From Cytobacillus horneckiae (lineage in GTDB: Bacteria > Bacillota > Bacilli > Bacillales > Cytobacillaceae), in contig NZ_PISD01000001.1 in NCBI RefSeq assembly GCF_002835735.1, positions 1 to 64,000 of the forward strand: a stretch of 64,000 nt of DNA, in the 5' to 3' direction. Within the stretch, counting starts at the first letter, position 1. Each line of letters starts with the position of its first letter. A program made the translations under genes and the position numbers. Of this stretch, positions 25,693 to 34,237 are shown piece by piece. The notes beneath the pieces are model-generated. The model did not search any database and had not been told where the DNA came from. It worked only from the letters and a program-made list of their open reading frames with translations.

Positions 25693-27177
25693 TTGGATAA
25701 TCAAGTGATGCAAAATTTTTTATATAAAAGATATTTATCAACGCCTAATCGACTAGCTTTTCATTATGATGGAAAAGATTATACTTTTTCTGATGTTTAC
25801 CATGAGTCTTACAAAATTGCAGGACACTTGGCCGCTAAAGGAATTAAAGAATCTCAATTTGTTGGAGTATTGTTGAAAAATAACTTAGAAACTGTCTATA
25901 TACTGTTCGCACTTCAGCTTCTTGATGCAAGGACGGTTATATTAAATAATCGTTTAACAAGTAAAGAAATCTTATGGCAGCTGCGTGATTCAAAAGCAAG
26001 CTATCTAATCACAGAAAGAGCATTTGATAAAGTTTATACGGAAGTGAAATATGAGCTTTCAGAAATTCAAGTGGTTCTGAAGGAAGCAATAGATCAAGAA
26101 GCGTATATTGAACCTGCCATCGTTAAAGAAATTCATTTAGACAATGTATGCACTGTAATGTATACATCCGGTACAACTGGACATCCAAAAGGTGTGAAGC
26201 AGTCATATGGAAACCATTTATGGAGTGCTGTTGGCTCCAGCTTAAATCTTGGGATCAATGACCGGGATGCCTGGTTATGTACAGTGCCATTGTTTCATAT
26301 AAGCGGTTTTTCTATTTTAATGCGTGGCTTGATTTATGGCATGAAAGTCGTTTTGATTGACCCATTTGATGCAAGGACAATTATTGAGATGATTCACAAG
26401 CAAAATGTAACGATTATGTCATCAGTCAGTACGATGCTAAGAAAGCTATTAGATGAACTTGGTGAAGCAAGACTGCCTACTACATTCCGCGGTATACTGC
26501 TCGGGGGAGGACCAGCCTCTCAAGCTTTATTAGAGGATTCCATAGCACATAACATTCCTATTTATCAAACATATGGAATGACTGAAACTGCTTCGCAAAT
26601 AGCTACGCTCTCGCCTGAAGATAGCTTGCAAAGAGTAGGTTCAGCAGGTAAACCATTATTTCCTTCTCAGCTGAAAATAATAAATGAATCTGGACATGAG
26701 GCTGAACCAAATGCTTCTGGAGAAATTCTTGTTAAAGGGCCTAATGTAACTAGCGGCTATCTAGGCCGCGATCATGAAACAGCCGAGAAACTTAATAATG
26801 GCTGGCTTTCTACCGGTGATATCGGCTATCTTGATGAGGATGGATTTTTATATGTGTTGGACCGCCGCTCCGATTTAATTATTTCCGGAGGAGAAAATAT
26901 ATATCCAGCAGAAGTGGAGGGGATTGTAGCAGCCCATCATGCTGTAGCTGATGCGGGTGTAGTCGGAATGAAAGATTCTACTTGGGGAGAAGTCCCGGTA
27001 GCATTTGTCGTTATTAAAAAAAATCATGATGTAAGTCATGATGAACTTGAATCATTCTGTAATGAAAAACTTGCAAAATATAAGGTACCAAAAAGATTCT
27101 TCATAGTAGAAAAAATTCCAAGAAATGCATCAAAGAAAATTTTGCGCAGAGAACTTCGTAAAATGATACAAATGTAG
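25693..27177 (+). CDS. menE: o-Succinylbenzoate-CoA ligase
   Basis: MenE activates o-succinylbenzoate with ATP and CoA. It is an adenylate-forming enzyme with TSGTTGHPKGVKQ (the P-loop-like motif), YGMTETASQ, STGDIGYLDEDGF and the C-terminal catalytic lysine in PRNASKKILR. I prefer TTG 25693 (494 residues) because AAGAAGGTG precedes it; an in-frame ATG at 25663 adds ten residues without a ribosome site. Two hairpins lie between menB and menE, and menC, which follows menE in B. subtilis, is not here. Confidence 0.92.
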   Translation: MDNQVMQNFLYKRYLSTPNRLAFHYDGKDYTFSDVYHESYKIAGHLAAKGIKESQFVGVLLKNNLETVYILFALQLLDARTVILNNRLTSKEILWQLRDSKASYLITERAFDKVYTEVKYELSEIQVVLKEAIDQEAYIEPAIVKEIHLDNVCTVMYTSGTTGHPKGVKQSYGNHLWSAVGSSLNLGINDRDAWLCTVPLFHISGFSILMRGLIYGMKVVLIDPFDARTIIEMIHKQNVTIMSSVSTMLRKLLDELGEARLPTTFRGILLGGGPASQALLEDSIAHNIPIYQTYGMTETASQIATLSPEDSLQRVGSAGKPLFPSQLKIINESGHEAEPNASGEILVKGPNVTSGYLGRDHETAEKLNNGWLSTGDIGYLDEDGFLYVLDRRSDLIISGGENIYPAEVEGIVAAHHAVADAGVVGMKDSTWGEVPVAFVVIKKNHDVSHDELESFCNEKLAKYKVPKRFFIVEKIPRNASKKILRRELRKMIQM

Positions 27178-27222
27178 AAAAAAGCTTCATCTAGCAAAAA
27201 TAGCTGCTGGATGAAGCTTTTT
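27178..27222 (+). terminator. Terminator of menE
   Basis: AAAGCTTCATC and GATGAAGCTTT form a long stem immediately after the stop, followed by TT. Confidence 0.88.
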
Positions 27223-27274
27223 CCTCATAAATGGCTTTCCTCTACACAGGAGCCACTTGCTGCATGCACCATTC

Positions 27275-27427
27275 TTATTGGCGTTCGAAAGTTTTGCAAT
27301 CCGTCTCTTTACTTGTCGATGCGGTGTCTCCTCTATGGCTTACTACATAGATTTGGCTTGCACTGCAACGATTGCCATCTGCCCAATAAGCACAGTTATT
27401 TACTTCACATAAAACGTCCTTTGCCAT
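27275..27427 (-). CDS. Small cysteine-rich DUF1540 protein
   Basis: This 50-residue minus-strand protein reads CEVNNCAYWADGNRCSAS near its N-terminus and ends DCKTFERQ. The four-cysteine pattern C-x4-C-x8-C-x22-C and the closing CxTF are the mark of DUF1540, small probable metal-binding proteins of Firmicutes, some of them linked to sporulation. AAAGGA lies eleven bases before the ATG. It is easily missed because of its size. Function is unknown. Confidence 0.85.
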   Translation of the reverse strand: MAKDVLCEVNNCAYWADGNRCSASQIYVVSHRGDTASTSKETDCKTFERQ

Positions 27428-27564
27428 AGTGCTCACGTCCTTTTGGAGGTTTTGTTTGGTGTTAAAATCGTCACCATCCTTTATTCTCCCCTAATAATCA
27501 GCACTCATTAATGGGATTTATAGGACTGCCTTCAGATGTTTGTTATTTTTGGTAAAGAAAAAAT

Positions 27565-27600
27565 AAAAAGCTCTCCATTAGGCAAATGAGAGCTTTTATA
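27565..27600 (-). terminator. Terminator of znuA
   Basis: On the minus strand TAAAAGCTCTC pairs with GAGAGCTTTTTA a few bases after the znuA stop. Confidence 0.88.
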
Positions 27601-27605
27601 AAGGT

Positions 27606-28598
27606 TTAGTTTAGAGCTTTGTTTAAATTCTCTATGTTTTTATTCATAAGTGTAAAATAATTTTCTTCATTATCAATATCTTCCTGTGTTAATACGGATA
27701 AATTATGAATGGTTAGCGGTTCTGCACCAATTTCAGTTTGAATAATTTCTGTTAGTTTAGAGCTTACATTTTGTTCAAAGAATATATAATCTAAATTGTG
27801 TTCTTTTGCATCGTCAATGATTTTTTGCAATTCCTTCTGTGAAGGCTCACTAGACGTGCTTAAACCTGAAATACTGATTTGTTCAAGACCGTAGCGCTCT
27901 TCCCAATAGCCAAATGCAGCATGTGATACAATAAATTTCTTATTCTTTGCTTCATTAGTTACTTTCGTGAATTCATTATTTAATTCGTCTAATTCTGCTG
28001 CTAATTTTTCATAATTTGCATTCAAGGTTTTTTCTTCTTCAGGCATTTTATCAATTAGTGCATTTTTGATTGATTCTGCCAATTCTTTTGAGTAGAGAGG
28101 GTCAATCCACACATGTGGATCTACATCACCATGATGATGGTGCTCGTGTCCATCCTCGCCGTGCGCATGATCATGATCATGTTCTTCTTCTCCATGTTCC
28201 TCATGACTATGACCTTCATGCTCATCTTCAGTTTTTGCTTCTTCAAGATGAATGTTTTCTCCTGCAGGAATCATCGTCACATTTTCATTTTTTAAAGTGT
28301 TCTTAGCATTATCAACAAAGCCTTCTAAGCCAAGGCCAAGGTAAATAAATAAATCTGCATCAGCAATGGCAATCATCTCTTTTTGCGAAGGCTCAAATGT
28401 ATGTTCATCAGCGCCTGGAGGATAGATTGTTTTTACATCAACCAATTCTCCGCCAATTCTCTCCGTGAAGTACTGCAAAGGGTATACAGTTGAATAAACA
28501 GTTAGTTTTTCTTCATTATTTTGTTCCTCAGCAGTTGGACTTGCACATGCAGCCATAACCATTATAAAAGGAATCAATAGCAATAATATCTTCTTCAT
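27606..28598 (-). CDS. znuA: Zinc ABC transporter substrate-binding lipoprotein
   Basis: The 330-residue cluster A-1 binding protein captures zinc outside the membrane. It has a signal peptide ending in the lipobox MAAC (Cys18), zinc-ligand histidines around DEHTFEPS (near 64-71), DPHVWID and SHAAFGY, and a histidine/aspartate-rich loop between about residues 122 and 160 that is typical of zinc rather than manganese binders. Two Zur-like operators lie upstream. The ABC ATPase and permease genes (znuC, znuB), usually adjacent, are not in this window. Confidence 0.92.
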   Translation of the reverse strand: MKKILLLLIPFIMVMAACASPTAEEQNNEEKLTVYSTVYPLQYFTERIGGELVDVKTIYPPGADEHTFEPSQKEMIAIADADLFIYLGLGLEGFVDNAKNTLKNENVTMIPAGENIHLEEAKTEDEHEGHSHEEHGEEEHDHDHAHGEDGHEHHHHGDVDPHVWIDPLYSKELAESIKNALIDKMPEEEKTLNANYEKLAAELDELNNEFTKVTNEAKNKKFIVSHAAFGYWEERYGLEQISISGLSTSSEPSQKELQKIIDDAKEHNLDYIFFEQNVSSKLTEIIQTEIGAEPLTIHNLSVLTQEDIDNEENYFTLMNKNIENLNKALN

Positions 28599-28652
28599 TT
28601 TTTTCTCCTCTCGACTTTCATTCTATATATAATTTAAATTAAATAGAATAAA

Positions 28653-28667
28653 TCGTATTTATTACGA
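28653..28667 (-). promoter_or_regulatory. Zur-box-like operator 1
   Basis: TCGTATTTATTACGA is a 7-1-7 inverted repeat close to the B. subtilis Zur consensus (TCGTAATnATTACGA), 55 bases upstream of znuA. Zur-Zn would repress at this site. Confidence 0.75.
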
Positions 28668-28685
28668 TTTGTAGAACAGATTAAT

Positions 28686-28700
28686 ACGTAATCATTACGA
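28686..28700 (-). promoter_or_regulatory. Zur-box-like operator 2
   Basis: ACGTAATCATTACGA differs from the consensus at one position. Its centre is 33 bases, about three helical turns, from operator 1, so two Zur dimers could bind the same face. It could also affect the divergent carbonic anhydrase gene. Confidence 0.75.
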
Positions 28701-28908
28701 TTTCACATATGTTATCTTACAAAAAATAAAAAGAAAATGCAAGTATAAAATTTGTTTGCTTGGGCACTATTTTGTATGATGTATATAGGCAAACACTTTT
28801 TAAGTGTAAATTATTGTCATACAAAAAAGAAGCTAAGTGATGTATTCTTTTGATGAAGCAATAAATATTTCGTTAACAAGACATTATATGCGGGTGGAGA
28901 TGAGAAAA

Positions 28909-29463
28909 ATGAGTTTATTAAAGGAAATGTTAGATTATAATAAGCTTTTTGTGGAAGAAGAAAAATATCGCGATTATGAAACAACTAAATATCCGAATAA
29001 ACGAATGGTGATATTAACTTGTATGGATACGCGGTTAGTTGAGTTATTGCCGAAAGCATTAAATGTAAAGAATGGTGACGTAAAGATCGTGAAAACAGCT
29101 GGTGCATTAGTTAGTCACCCATTCGGAAGTATTATGAGAAGTATTTTAGTGGCTCTTTATCAACTAAAGGCAGATGAAGTCCTTGTTGTTGGCCATCACG
29201 ATTGTGGGATGAGCGGAATGAGTGCAACTTCGATGATGGAGAATATGAAAGAACGAGGTATTTCTAATGAAACATTTGATACCCTCTCCTATTCAGGCAT
29301 TGATGTGGAAAAATGGTTAAGTGGTTTTAATAAGGTCGAAGACAGTGTGGCCCATAGCGTAAATATGATTAAAAATCACCCGCTTATGCCTGAAGTCCCA
29401 GTACATGGATTGGTTATTGATCCAAGTACCGGAAAATTAGATGTAGTAGTTGAAGGATATTAA
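28909..29463 (+). CDS. ytiB: Beta-class carbonic anhydrase
   Basis: This 184-residue protein has the beta-carbonic-anhydrase zinc ligands in TCMDTRL (about 37-43) and GHHDCGM. It interconverts carbon dioxide and bicarbonate. I start at ATG 28909 (MSLLKEML), preceded by GGTGGAGATG and matching B. subtilis YtiB; an upstream ATG at 28837 adds 24 residues without family support. It is divergent from znuA and shares the Zur-box region, interesting because the enzyme needs zinc. It ends where yidD ends, four bases overlapping. Confidence 0.9.
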   Translation: MSLLKEMLDYNKLFVEEEKYRDYETTKYPNKRMVILTCMDTRLVELLPKALNVKNGDVKIVKTAGALVSHPFGSIMRSILVALYQLKADEVLVVGHHDCGMSGMSATSMMENMKERGISNETFDTLSYSGIDVEKWLSGFNKVEDSVAHSVNMIKNHPLMPEVPVHGLVIDPSTGKLDVVVEGY

Positions 29464-29696
29464 TCTTTTTTCCTTGGCCATTCTTCGGGGACGAGATCTA
29501 CGCCTCCAGGATGGAAAGGGTGACATTTAAAGATTCTTTTTAGAGCCAACCAGCTGCCCTTCATTGCGCCAAAACGTTTAACGGACTCTATTCCGTAGTT
29601 TGAGCATGTCGGATAAAACCTGCAAGTTGGCGGTTTTAATGGAGAAATGGCCAATTGGTACAATTTAAATAAGCGAAGGATTGCTTTTTGCATCAT
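29460..29696 (-). CDS. yidD: Membrane protein insertion efficiency factor
   Basis: A small (78-residue) YidD-family protein with the signature [18 protein letters not shown] and [10 protein letters not shown]. YidD helps YidC/Oxa1 insert membrane proteins. I start at the first codon of an ATGATG pair at 29696 after AAAAGGGTG; the frame is open to 29744, which would add 16 residues with a weaker site. It converges with ytiB. Confidence 0.88.
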   Translation of the reverse strand: MMQKAILRLFKLYQLAISPLKPPTCRFYPTCSNYGIESVKRFGAMKGSWLALKRIFKCHPFHPGGVDLVPEEWPRKKD

Positions 29697-29863
29697 TTTT
29701 TTATTCACCCTTTTATTCATCATTAGCTCTTTTAGCAAAAACATATCATATAATGGGTTAATAGTCCAAATAGCTGACTTATTAGTATAAACATATTAAG
29801 TTGATGAAAATACTCGGAATTTATAGTATAATGATATTAATGTTGTAAAAAGGAGTGGTATTT

Positions 29864-30337
29864 ATGCCATCAGTAGAAAGTTTTGAATTAGATCATAACG
29901 CTGTAAAAGCTCCATATGTGAGGCATTGCGGTGTGCATAAAGTCGGTACAGACGGTGTGGTTAACAAGTTTGACATTCGCTTCTGCCAGCCAAACAAAGC
30001 GGCAATGAAGCCAGATTCGATTCATACGCTAGAGCATTTACTTGCTTTCAATATTCGTACACATTCTGAGAAATATGAACACTTCGATATTATTGATATT
30101 TCACCAATGGGCTGCCAAACCGGATATTACCTTGTCGTAAGCGGGGAACCAACAGTCGAGGAAATTATCGATTTATTAGAAGCTACATTGAAAGATGCAG
30201 TAGAAATCGAAGAAATTCCAGCTGCGAATGAGAAGCAATGCGGTCAAGCTAAGCTTCATGACTTAGAAGGTGCCAAGCGTTTGATGCGCTTCTGGTTATC
30301 CCAATCGAAGGAAGAATTAAAACAAGTTTTTGCATAA
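29864..30337 (+). CDS. luxS: S-ribosylhomocysteine lyase (autoinducer-2 synthesis)
   Basis: LuxS cleaves S-ribosylhomocysteine to homocysteine and DPD, the precursor of AI-2. The 157-residue protein keeps the metal motif HTLEH (54-58), catalytic Cys84 (MGCQTGYY) and the C-terminal cysteine ligand in [23 protein letters not shown] precedes ATG 29864. With metK (40840) it belongs to the activated-methyl cycle. Confidence 0.97.
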   Translation: MPSVESFELDHNAVKAPYVRHCGVHKVGTDGVVNKFDIRFCQPNKAAMKPDSIHTLEHLLAFNIRTHSEKYEHFDIIDISPMGCQTGYYLVVSGEPTVEEIIDLLEATLKDAVEIEEIPAANEKQCGQAKLHDLEGAKRLMRFWLSQSKEELKQVFA

Positions 30338-30350
30338 GGTTTTAAAATAA

Positions 30351-30640
30351 GAAAACGGGCTGTCCCATAAGGGTCATGAAAATGACACCTATTGGGTCAG
30401 CCTCTTTTTTCTAGCTATTTCTGGAAAATGAAGTGTTGATTAAGGAATTTCATTACTTCCTAAAAAAGTGCACAAAAAAGCTACTGCCACTTTAACCGGT
30501 AAATAAACTGACGAACGCATAAAAGAAAGAGGTCATCGCCACTCCAAGAGAATTTGTCTAAAATACGCAAAAACCACGAGATGCTTCATTACATCACGTG
30601 GTAATTTTTTTAAAAGACGCTTTTGAGACAGCCTCTTTTC
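30351..30640. mobile_element. IS/MITE-like relic with imperfect terminal inverted repeats
   Basis: The first 20 bases (30351-30370) and the reverse complement of the last 20 (30621-30640) match at 16 positions, sharing the core GGCTGTC, as in ends of IS1182-type elements. Inside, a plus-strand frame ends with KIRKNHEMLHYITW and a stop, possibly a transposase C-terminus, with stops upstream. The left end folds into the luxS terminator, and the cls stop codon (minus strand) uses bases of the right end. No clear target duplication was found. Confidence 0.5.
30357..30410 (+). terminator. Terminator of luxS
   Basis: GGCTG-T-CCCA (30358-30367) pairs with TGGG-T-CAGCC (30393-30402) with one T-T mismatch; inner bases extend the stem. 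CTCTTTTTT follows. It coincides with the left end of the relic element. Confidence 0.8.
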
Positions 30641-32091
30641 TATAAAATGGGTGAAAGTAAACGCGAAATCGATTCTTTAAATTTAATATATAATGAACGA
30701 TTATTATATTCCTCTTCTGTAAGAATTCGCGAAACTCTGACATCATTATAAAAATCTGCCGCCAGTCTTTTAGCGATTTTTTCATCATAAATAAAAGCAT
30801 TGACTTCAAAATTTAATCTAAAACTACGCACATCAATATTTGCAGTACCGACGGATGAGATGGTTTCATCTATCACGATTGCTTTCGCGTGAACAAAGCC
30901 ATTATCATATATAAATACCTTTGCCCCCGTTTTAAGCATTTCCCCAATATACGAATAAGTTGCCCAATAAACAAACATATGGTCAGGTTTGTTTGGAATC
31001 ATAATTTTAACATCTACACCTGAAAAAGCCGCAATACGCAAAGCATCAAGCAGGCTTGCATCAGGAATAAAATATGGCGTTTGAATGAGTATTGATTCCT
31101 TGGCAGATAATATCATTTTTATATAGCCGTTCTTAATCTGTTCTAGTTCATTGTCAGGACCGCTTGTTACAATTTGAATTGGTATATCGCCTTCTGGCTG
31201 AATGGGCGGATAATGTTCGGGCATATAATGAATGTCATGACGATGAGAAGCTTGATTCCAGTCCAATATAAAACGGGTTTGTATCGCATAAACTGCGCTT
31301 CCCTCAATACGAAGATGGGTATCTCTCCAATAACCGAACTTTTTGTTCAGCCCAAGGTATTCATCACCAATATTAAAGCCGCCAACATACCCTATTTTTC
31401 CATCAATGATGGCAAGCTTTCGATGGTTCCTAAAGTTCAGGCGCAAATTAATAAAATGGAATTTTGACGGGAAAAATGCTTCAACTTCTCCTCCTGCTTC
31501 ACGCAGCTTTTTAAAGTATCTTTTTGTCATGCTCCTTGACCCAAGGTCATCATATAAAATTCTAACCTTAACACCTTCACTAGCTTTTCTATTCAATATT
31601 TCTACAAGCCGCTTGCTTAAATCTCCCCTTTTAAAAATATAATATTGCAAATGAATATGATCTGTGGCAGCTTCAATATCTTTAAAAAGTGAATCAAACT
31701 TGTCCTTTCCATCAGTGAATATTTCCATTGAATTGTCTTGAGTTAATACGGCGTCATTATTTACAAGATGCATATATATTAAGTCATGATTTTGTATGAC
31801 TTCATTATTTTTTGCTGGCAGGTTCCGATTATGAAGGGCTGAGATTTGAATTGAAAGCATTTCATCAATCCCGATTTTTTTGCGGTCCTCCCATTGAAAC
31901 ATATTCTTTTTCCTTGGAAAGTTATGGCCGAATAGTAAATAAATAATAAACCCTAGTAAAGGGATAAAAAATAATACTAAAAGCCAAGCCCAAGTCGAAG
32001 CTGCATCTTTTCTTTCTAAAAAAATTACGACTATCGCAAGAAACATATTAAGAATGAAAGTGAGTCCGATAAATATGGAGTATATGTCCAT
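30640..32091 (-). CDS. cls: Cardiolipin synthase
   Basis: The 483-residue protein has two N-terminal membrane helices followed by a phospholipase D fold with two HKD motifs: HRKLAIIDGKIGYVGGFN (about 221-238) and HAKAIVIDETISSVGTAN (about 398-415). It condenses two phosphatidylglycerols into cardiolipin and glycerol at the membrane. The ATG follows GAGAGGAAC. B. subtilis has several paralogues (ClsA, YwjE, YwiE), so the exact orthologue is left open. Confidence 0.93.
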   Translation of the reverse strand: MDIYSIFIGLTFILNMFLAIVVIFLERKDAASTWAWLLVLFFIPLLGFIIYLLFGHNFPRKKNMFQWEDRKKIGIDEMLSIQISALHNRNLPAKNNEVIQNHDLIYMHLVNNDAVLTQDNSMEIFTDGKDKFDSLFKDIEAATDHIHLQYYIFKRGDLSKRLVEILNRKASEGVKVRILYDDLGSRSMTKRYFKKLREAGGEVEAFFPSKFHFINLRLNFRNHRKLAIIDGKIGYVGGFNIGDEYLGLNKKFGYWRDTHLRIEGSAVYAIQTRFILDWNQASHRHDIHYMPEHYPPIQPEGDIPIQIVTSGPDNELEQIKNGYIKMILSAKESILIQTPYFIPDASLLDALRIAAFSGVDVKIMIPNKPDHMFVYWATYSYIGEMLKTGAKVFIYDNGFVHAKAIVIDETISSVGTANIDVRSFRLNFEVNAFIYDEKIAKRLAADFYNDVRVSRILTEEEYNNRSLYIKFKESISRLLSPIL

Positions 32092-32116
32092 TTGTTAGCA
32101 AGTTCCTCTCAGTTAT

Positions 32117-32296
32117 TTAATTTTCCCTACCTTGCTTCTCATCAGCTGATACGGCTTTTTTCTTTTCCTCTGCCGTCTCTTGAATAGGATCAATTGTATG
32201 TTTGTATGTATATGCTTTGGAAGTTGTCATTACACTTAATATAAGAACAGTAAAGACAATAATAATTGAAATAATAATTACGATTATGTAAGTCAT
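32117..32296 (-). CDS. ytzI: Small membrane protein, YtzI-like
   Basis: A 59-residue protein with one N-terminal transmembrane helix (about residues 3-24, IIVIIISIIIVFTVLIL), then SKAYTYKHTIDP and a charged tail. The helix plus YKHxxDP pattern resembles the small Bacillus YtzI proteins of unknown function. AAAAGGGGG precedes the ATG at ten bases. It lies just upstream of cls on the same strand, 25 bases away, so the two may be co-transcribed. Confidence 0.75.
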   Translation of the reverse strand: MTYIIVIIISIIIVFTVLILSVMTTSKAYTYKHTIDPIQETAEEKKKAVSADEKQGREN

Positions 32297-32452
32297 TAAG
32301 TTTGTACCCCCTTTTCATAAGCTATTCTACCATTTATATCATTTAATCTGAACTAAAATCTCTCCAACTATCCTCATAGGAAAACAAACTTAGAAAAGAG
32401 GGTTTTAACCTTCATATAAAGGGTATGTTATAAGTGTGGAGGGTGATATAAA

Positions 32453-32890
32453 ATGAACGATAAATTAATACAATCCGTAAACAAACAAGTTGCAAATTGG
32501 ACAGTCATGTATGTAAAGCTACATAATTACCATTGGTACATTAAAGGAAGCAACTTTTTCACGTTGCATGAAAAGTTTGAAGAGCTTTACAATGAAGCGA
32601 ATGATCATATTGACGAATTAGCTGAAAGAATTCTTGCTCTTGGCGGCAGTCCGGTTGCAACGATGAAAGAATGCTTGGAGACTGCTTCTATTGAGGAAGC
32701 AACAGGCCAAGAAAAAGAGCGGGATATGGTTCAATCCGTATGCAACGATTTCGAAAAAATGCTCGGTGAGCTCCAAGAAGGCATTGAACTTGCAGAAGAA
32801 GCGAATGATGAAGCAACAGGAGATATGCTTATTGCTGTTAAGCAAAGCTTGAAAAAGCATACTTGGATGTTTAAAGCGTTTTTAGATTAA
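32453..32890 (+). CDS. dps: Dps-family ferritin-like protein
   Basis: The 145-residue protein has the Dps ferroxidase signature across the dimer interface: NYHWYIKGSNFFTLHEKFEE followed by NEANDHIDELAERI. It would form a dodecamer that oxidises and stores iron and protects DNA during stress. GGAGGGTG precedes the ATG. Family members in Bacillus are under SigB or PerR control; I did not find a convincing PerR box. Confidence 0.94.
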   Translation: MNDKLIQSVNKQVANWTVMYVKLHNYHWYIKGSNFFTLHEKFEELYNEANDHIDELAERILALGGSPVATMKECLETASIEEATGQEKERDMVQSVCNDFEKMLGELQEGIELAEEANDEATGDMLIAVKQSLKKHTWMFKAFLD

Positions 32891-32894
32891 TCGC

Positions 32895-32933
32895 AAAGTC
32901 TCCCCTATGCACACAAGCGTAGGGGAGACTTTT
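32895..32933 (+). terminator. Terminator of dps
   Basis: AAAGTCTCCCCTA pairs with TAGGGGAGACTTT directly after the stop. Confidence 0.93.
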
Positions 32934-32965
32934 GCTCTTTGCTTCATGCTGACGGTTTATGTAGC

Positions 32966-33202
32966 CTAATGATAGTTTTGCGTTTGCGTAAAGTCTGCCG
33001 AAGCAAATTTCCCTTTTAATGATTCAATTAAATAAATCCCCATTAAGTTGTAAAGTTCTTGGTTATCCAGTTCATTGATCAGCTCCAACAAATCTTCTCT
33101 CGACATCTCCTCTAGAAATGCGAAGGCAAGCATATCGATATCTTCTTCATCACCAGTTAATTTATCTCGATAGTAATCGTATAATTCATCGATGATTTTC
33201 AT
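32966..33202 (-). CDS. Conserved small acidic protein, DUF6154-like
   Basis: The 78-residue protein begins MKIIDELYDYYRDKLTGDEE, is rich in aspartate and glutamate and predicted mostly helical. It resembles short Bacillaceae proteins filed under DUF6154 (from memory). AAAAGGGG lies before the ATG. No function is known; it lies between dps and a small hypothetical gene. Confidence 0.7.
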   Translation of the reverse strand: MKIIDELYDYYRDKLTGDEEDIDMLAFAFLEEMSREDLLELINELDNQELYNLMGIYLIESLKGKFASADFTQTQNYH

Positions 33203-33330
33203 TTTTTTCCCCTTTTCATTTTAGTTTGTTTCGTTAGTATATGTAATCTTTATTTTATTGCTCGTGTTTTCGTATAAATTACTTAAAATTGTGGGAAACG
33301 ATAACTAATAAGAAAAAGGGGATGATGATT

Positions 33331-33651
33331 ATGCCTGCAAAAAAAACGTATTATATTACAATCAATGACGGAGAAATATCTCAAAGCTCTACTTCATCAC
33401 CATGGGATTTTAAAATAGAAGCGACAGATGACGAAATTGTTGAATTAAGGGAGTTATTTGATCAAAACTATTCGACTGAATGGGAGAATTTCTACCGAGC
33501 GCATGTCCCGTATTTACAGTATCATTTTGATCGGCAAAATGATAAATATGATGAGGGGCTAACAAAAATTTACGGTGCCATTTACCAGCTTGGCGATGAA
33601 GAAGCTAGAAATCATATAGCAAGTATGGGAATATTACCTTCAGAAAATTAA
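33331..33651 (+). CDS. Conserved hypothetical protein, 106 residues
   Basis: The protein starts MPAKKTYYITINDGEISQ, suggesting a short beta hairpin, followed by a helical acidic part with FDQNYSTEWENFYRAHVPY. I start at ATG 33331, nine bases after AAAAAGGGG, rather than at the ATG pair closer to it or the longer frame from 33289. I recognise no domain with confidence. It precedes ytkD. Confidence 0.75.
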   Translation: MPAKKTYYITINDGEISQSSTSSPWDFKIEATDDEIVELRELFDQNYSTEWENFYRAHVPYLQYHFDRQNDKYDEGLTKIYGAIYQLGDEEARNHIASMGILPSEN

Positions 33652-33736
33652 AGCAAAGACAGTGAATAACCTTTATAATAAGATTTGACAGAGGAATGTA
33701 TTCACACATAAGCAATCAACTCAAGAGAGGGAAACA

Positions 33737-34222
33737 ATGGAATCTTTTTTCGATTATTATGGGGGAACTGTAAGGTTATCCTTTGAAAAAGGGAAGTTTA
33801 CAATTGAACCGAAGCATGTACTAGTCATTTGCCGAATGGGGAAGCACTGGCTGCTGACAAAACATAAAGTGCGGGGGCTCGAATTTCCAGGCGGAAAGGT
33901 AGAAAGCGGCGAGTCTCTTGAACAGGCAGCGATTAGAGAAGTAAAGGAAGAGACAGGAGCTGCCCTTGCACATATAGAGCAAATCGGTGAATATGAAGTG
34001 ACTGCCAATTCTGAGTCATTTGTAAAGGCTGTTTTTTATGGAGAAGTAATGGAGCTGAATAAAAAAGCACATTATTTTGAAACAGATGGTCCAGCGCTAA
34101 TTAAAGAAGACCAATTATTGCCTCAGCTTAATAATCAAGAATTCAGTTACATTATGAAAGACCAAGTTATTAAGAGAAGCCTTGAATTTATTATGGATTT
34201 AAATGAAAAACGGCATGTGTAA
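33737..34222 (+). CDS. ytkD: Nudix nucleoside triphosphatase YtkD
   Basis: The 161-residue protein carries a full Nudix box, GGKVESGESLEQAAIREVKE then ETGA (about residues 52-75). It resembles B. subtilis YtkD, which hydrolyses (oxidised) purine nucleoside triphosphates and prevents mutation. AGAGAGGG precedes the ATG. A terminator overlaps the stop codon. Confidence 0.9.
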   Translation: MESFFDYYGGTVRLSFEKGKFTIEPKHVLVICRMGKHWLLTKHKVRGLEFPGGKVESGESLEQAAIREVKEETGAALAHIEQIGEYEVTANSESFVKAVFYGEVMELNKKAHYFETDGPALIKEDQLLPQLNNQEFSYIMKDQVIKRSLEFIMDLNEKRHV

Positions 34223-34234
34223 ATGCCGTTTTTT
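34206..34234. terminator. Shared terminator of ytkD and the ABC importer operon
   Basis: AAAACGGCAT (34207-34216) pairs with ATGCCGTTTT (34223-34232) with A and T tracts on both sides, so it can act in both directions between convergent genes. Confidence 0.88.
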
Positions 34235-34237
34235 AAA

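Noticed and set aside
27211-27429. A 72-codon plus-strand frame after menE
   Set aside because: It begins inside the menE terminator and is antisense to the DUF1540 gene, whose cysteine pattern is convincing.
28070-28306. Histidine-rich plus-strand frames inside znuA
   Set aside because: They are the antisense of the His/Asp-rich metal loop of znuA and have no independent support.
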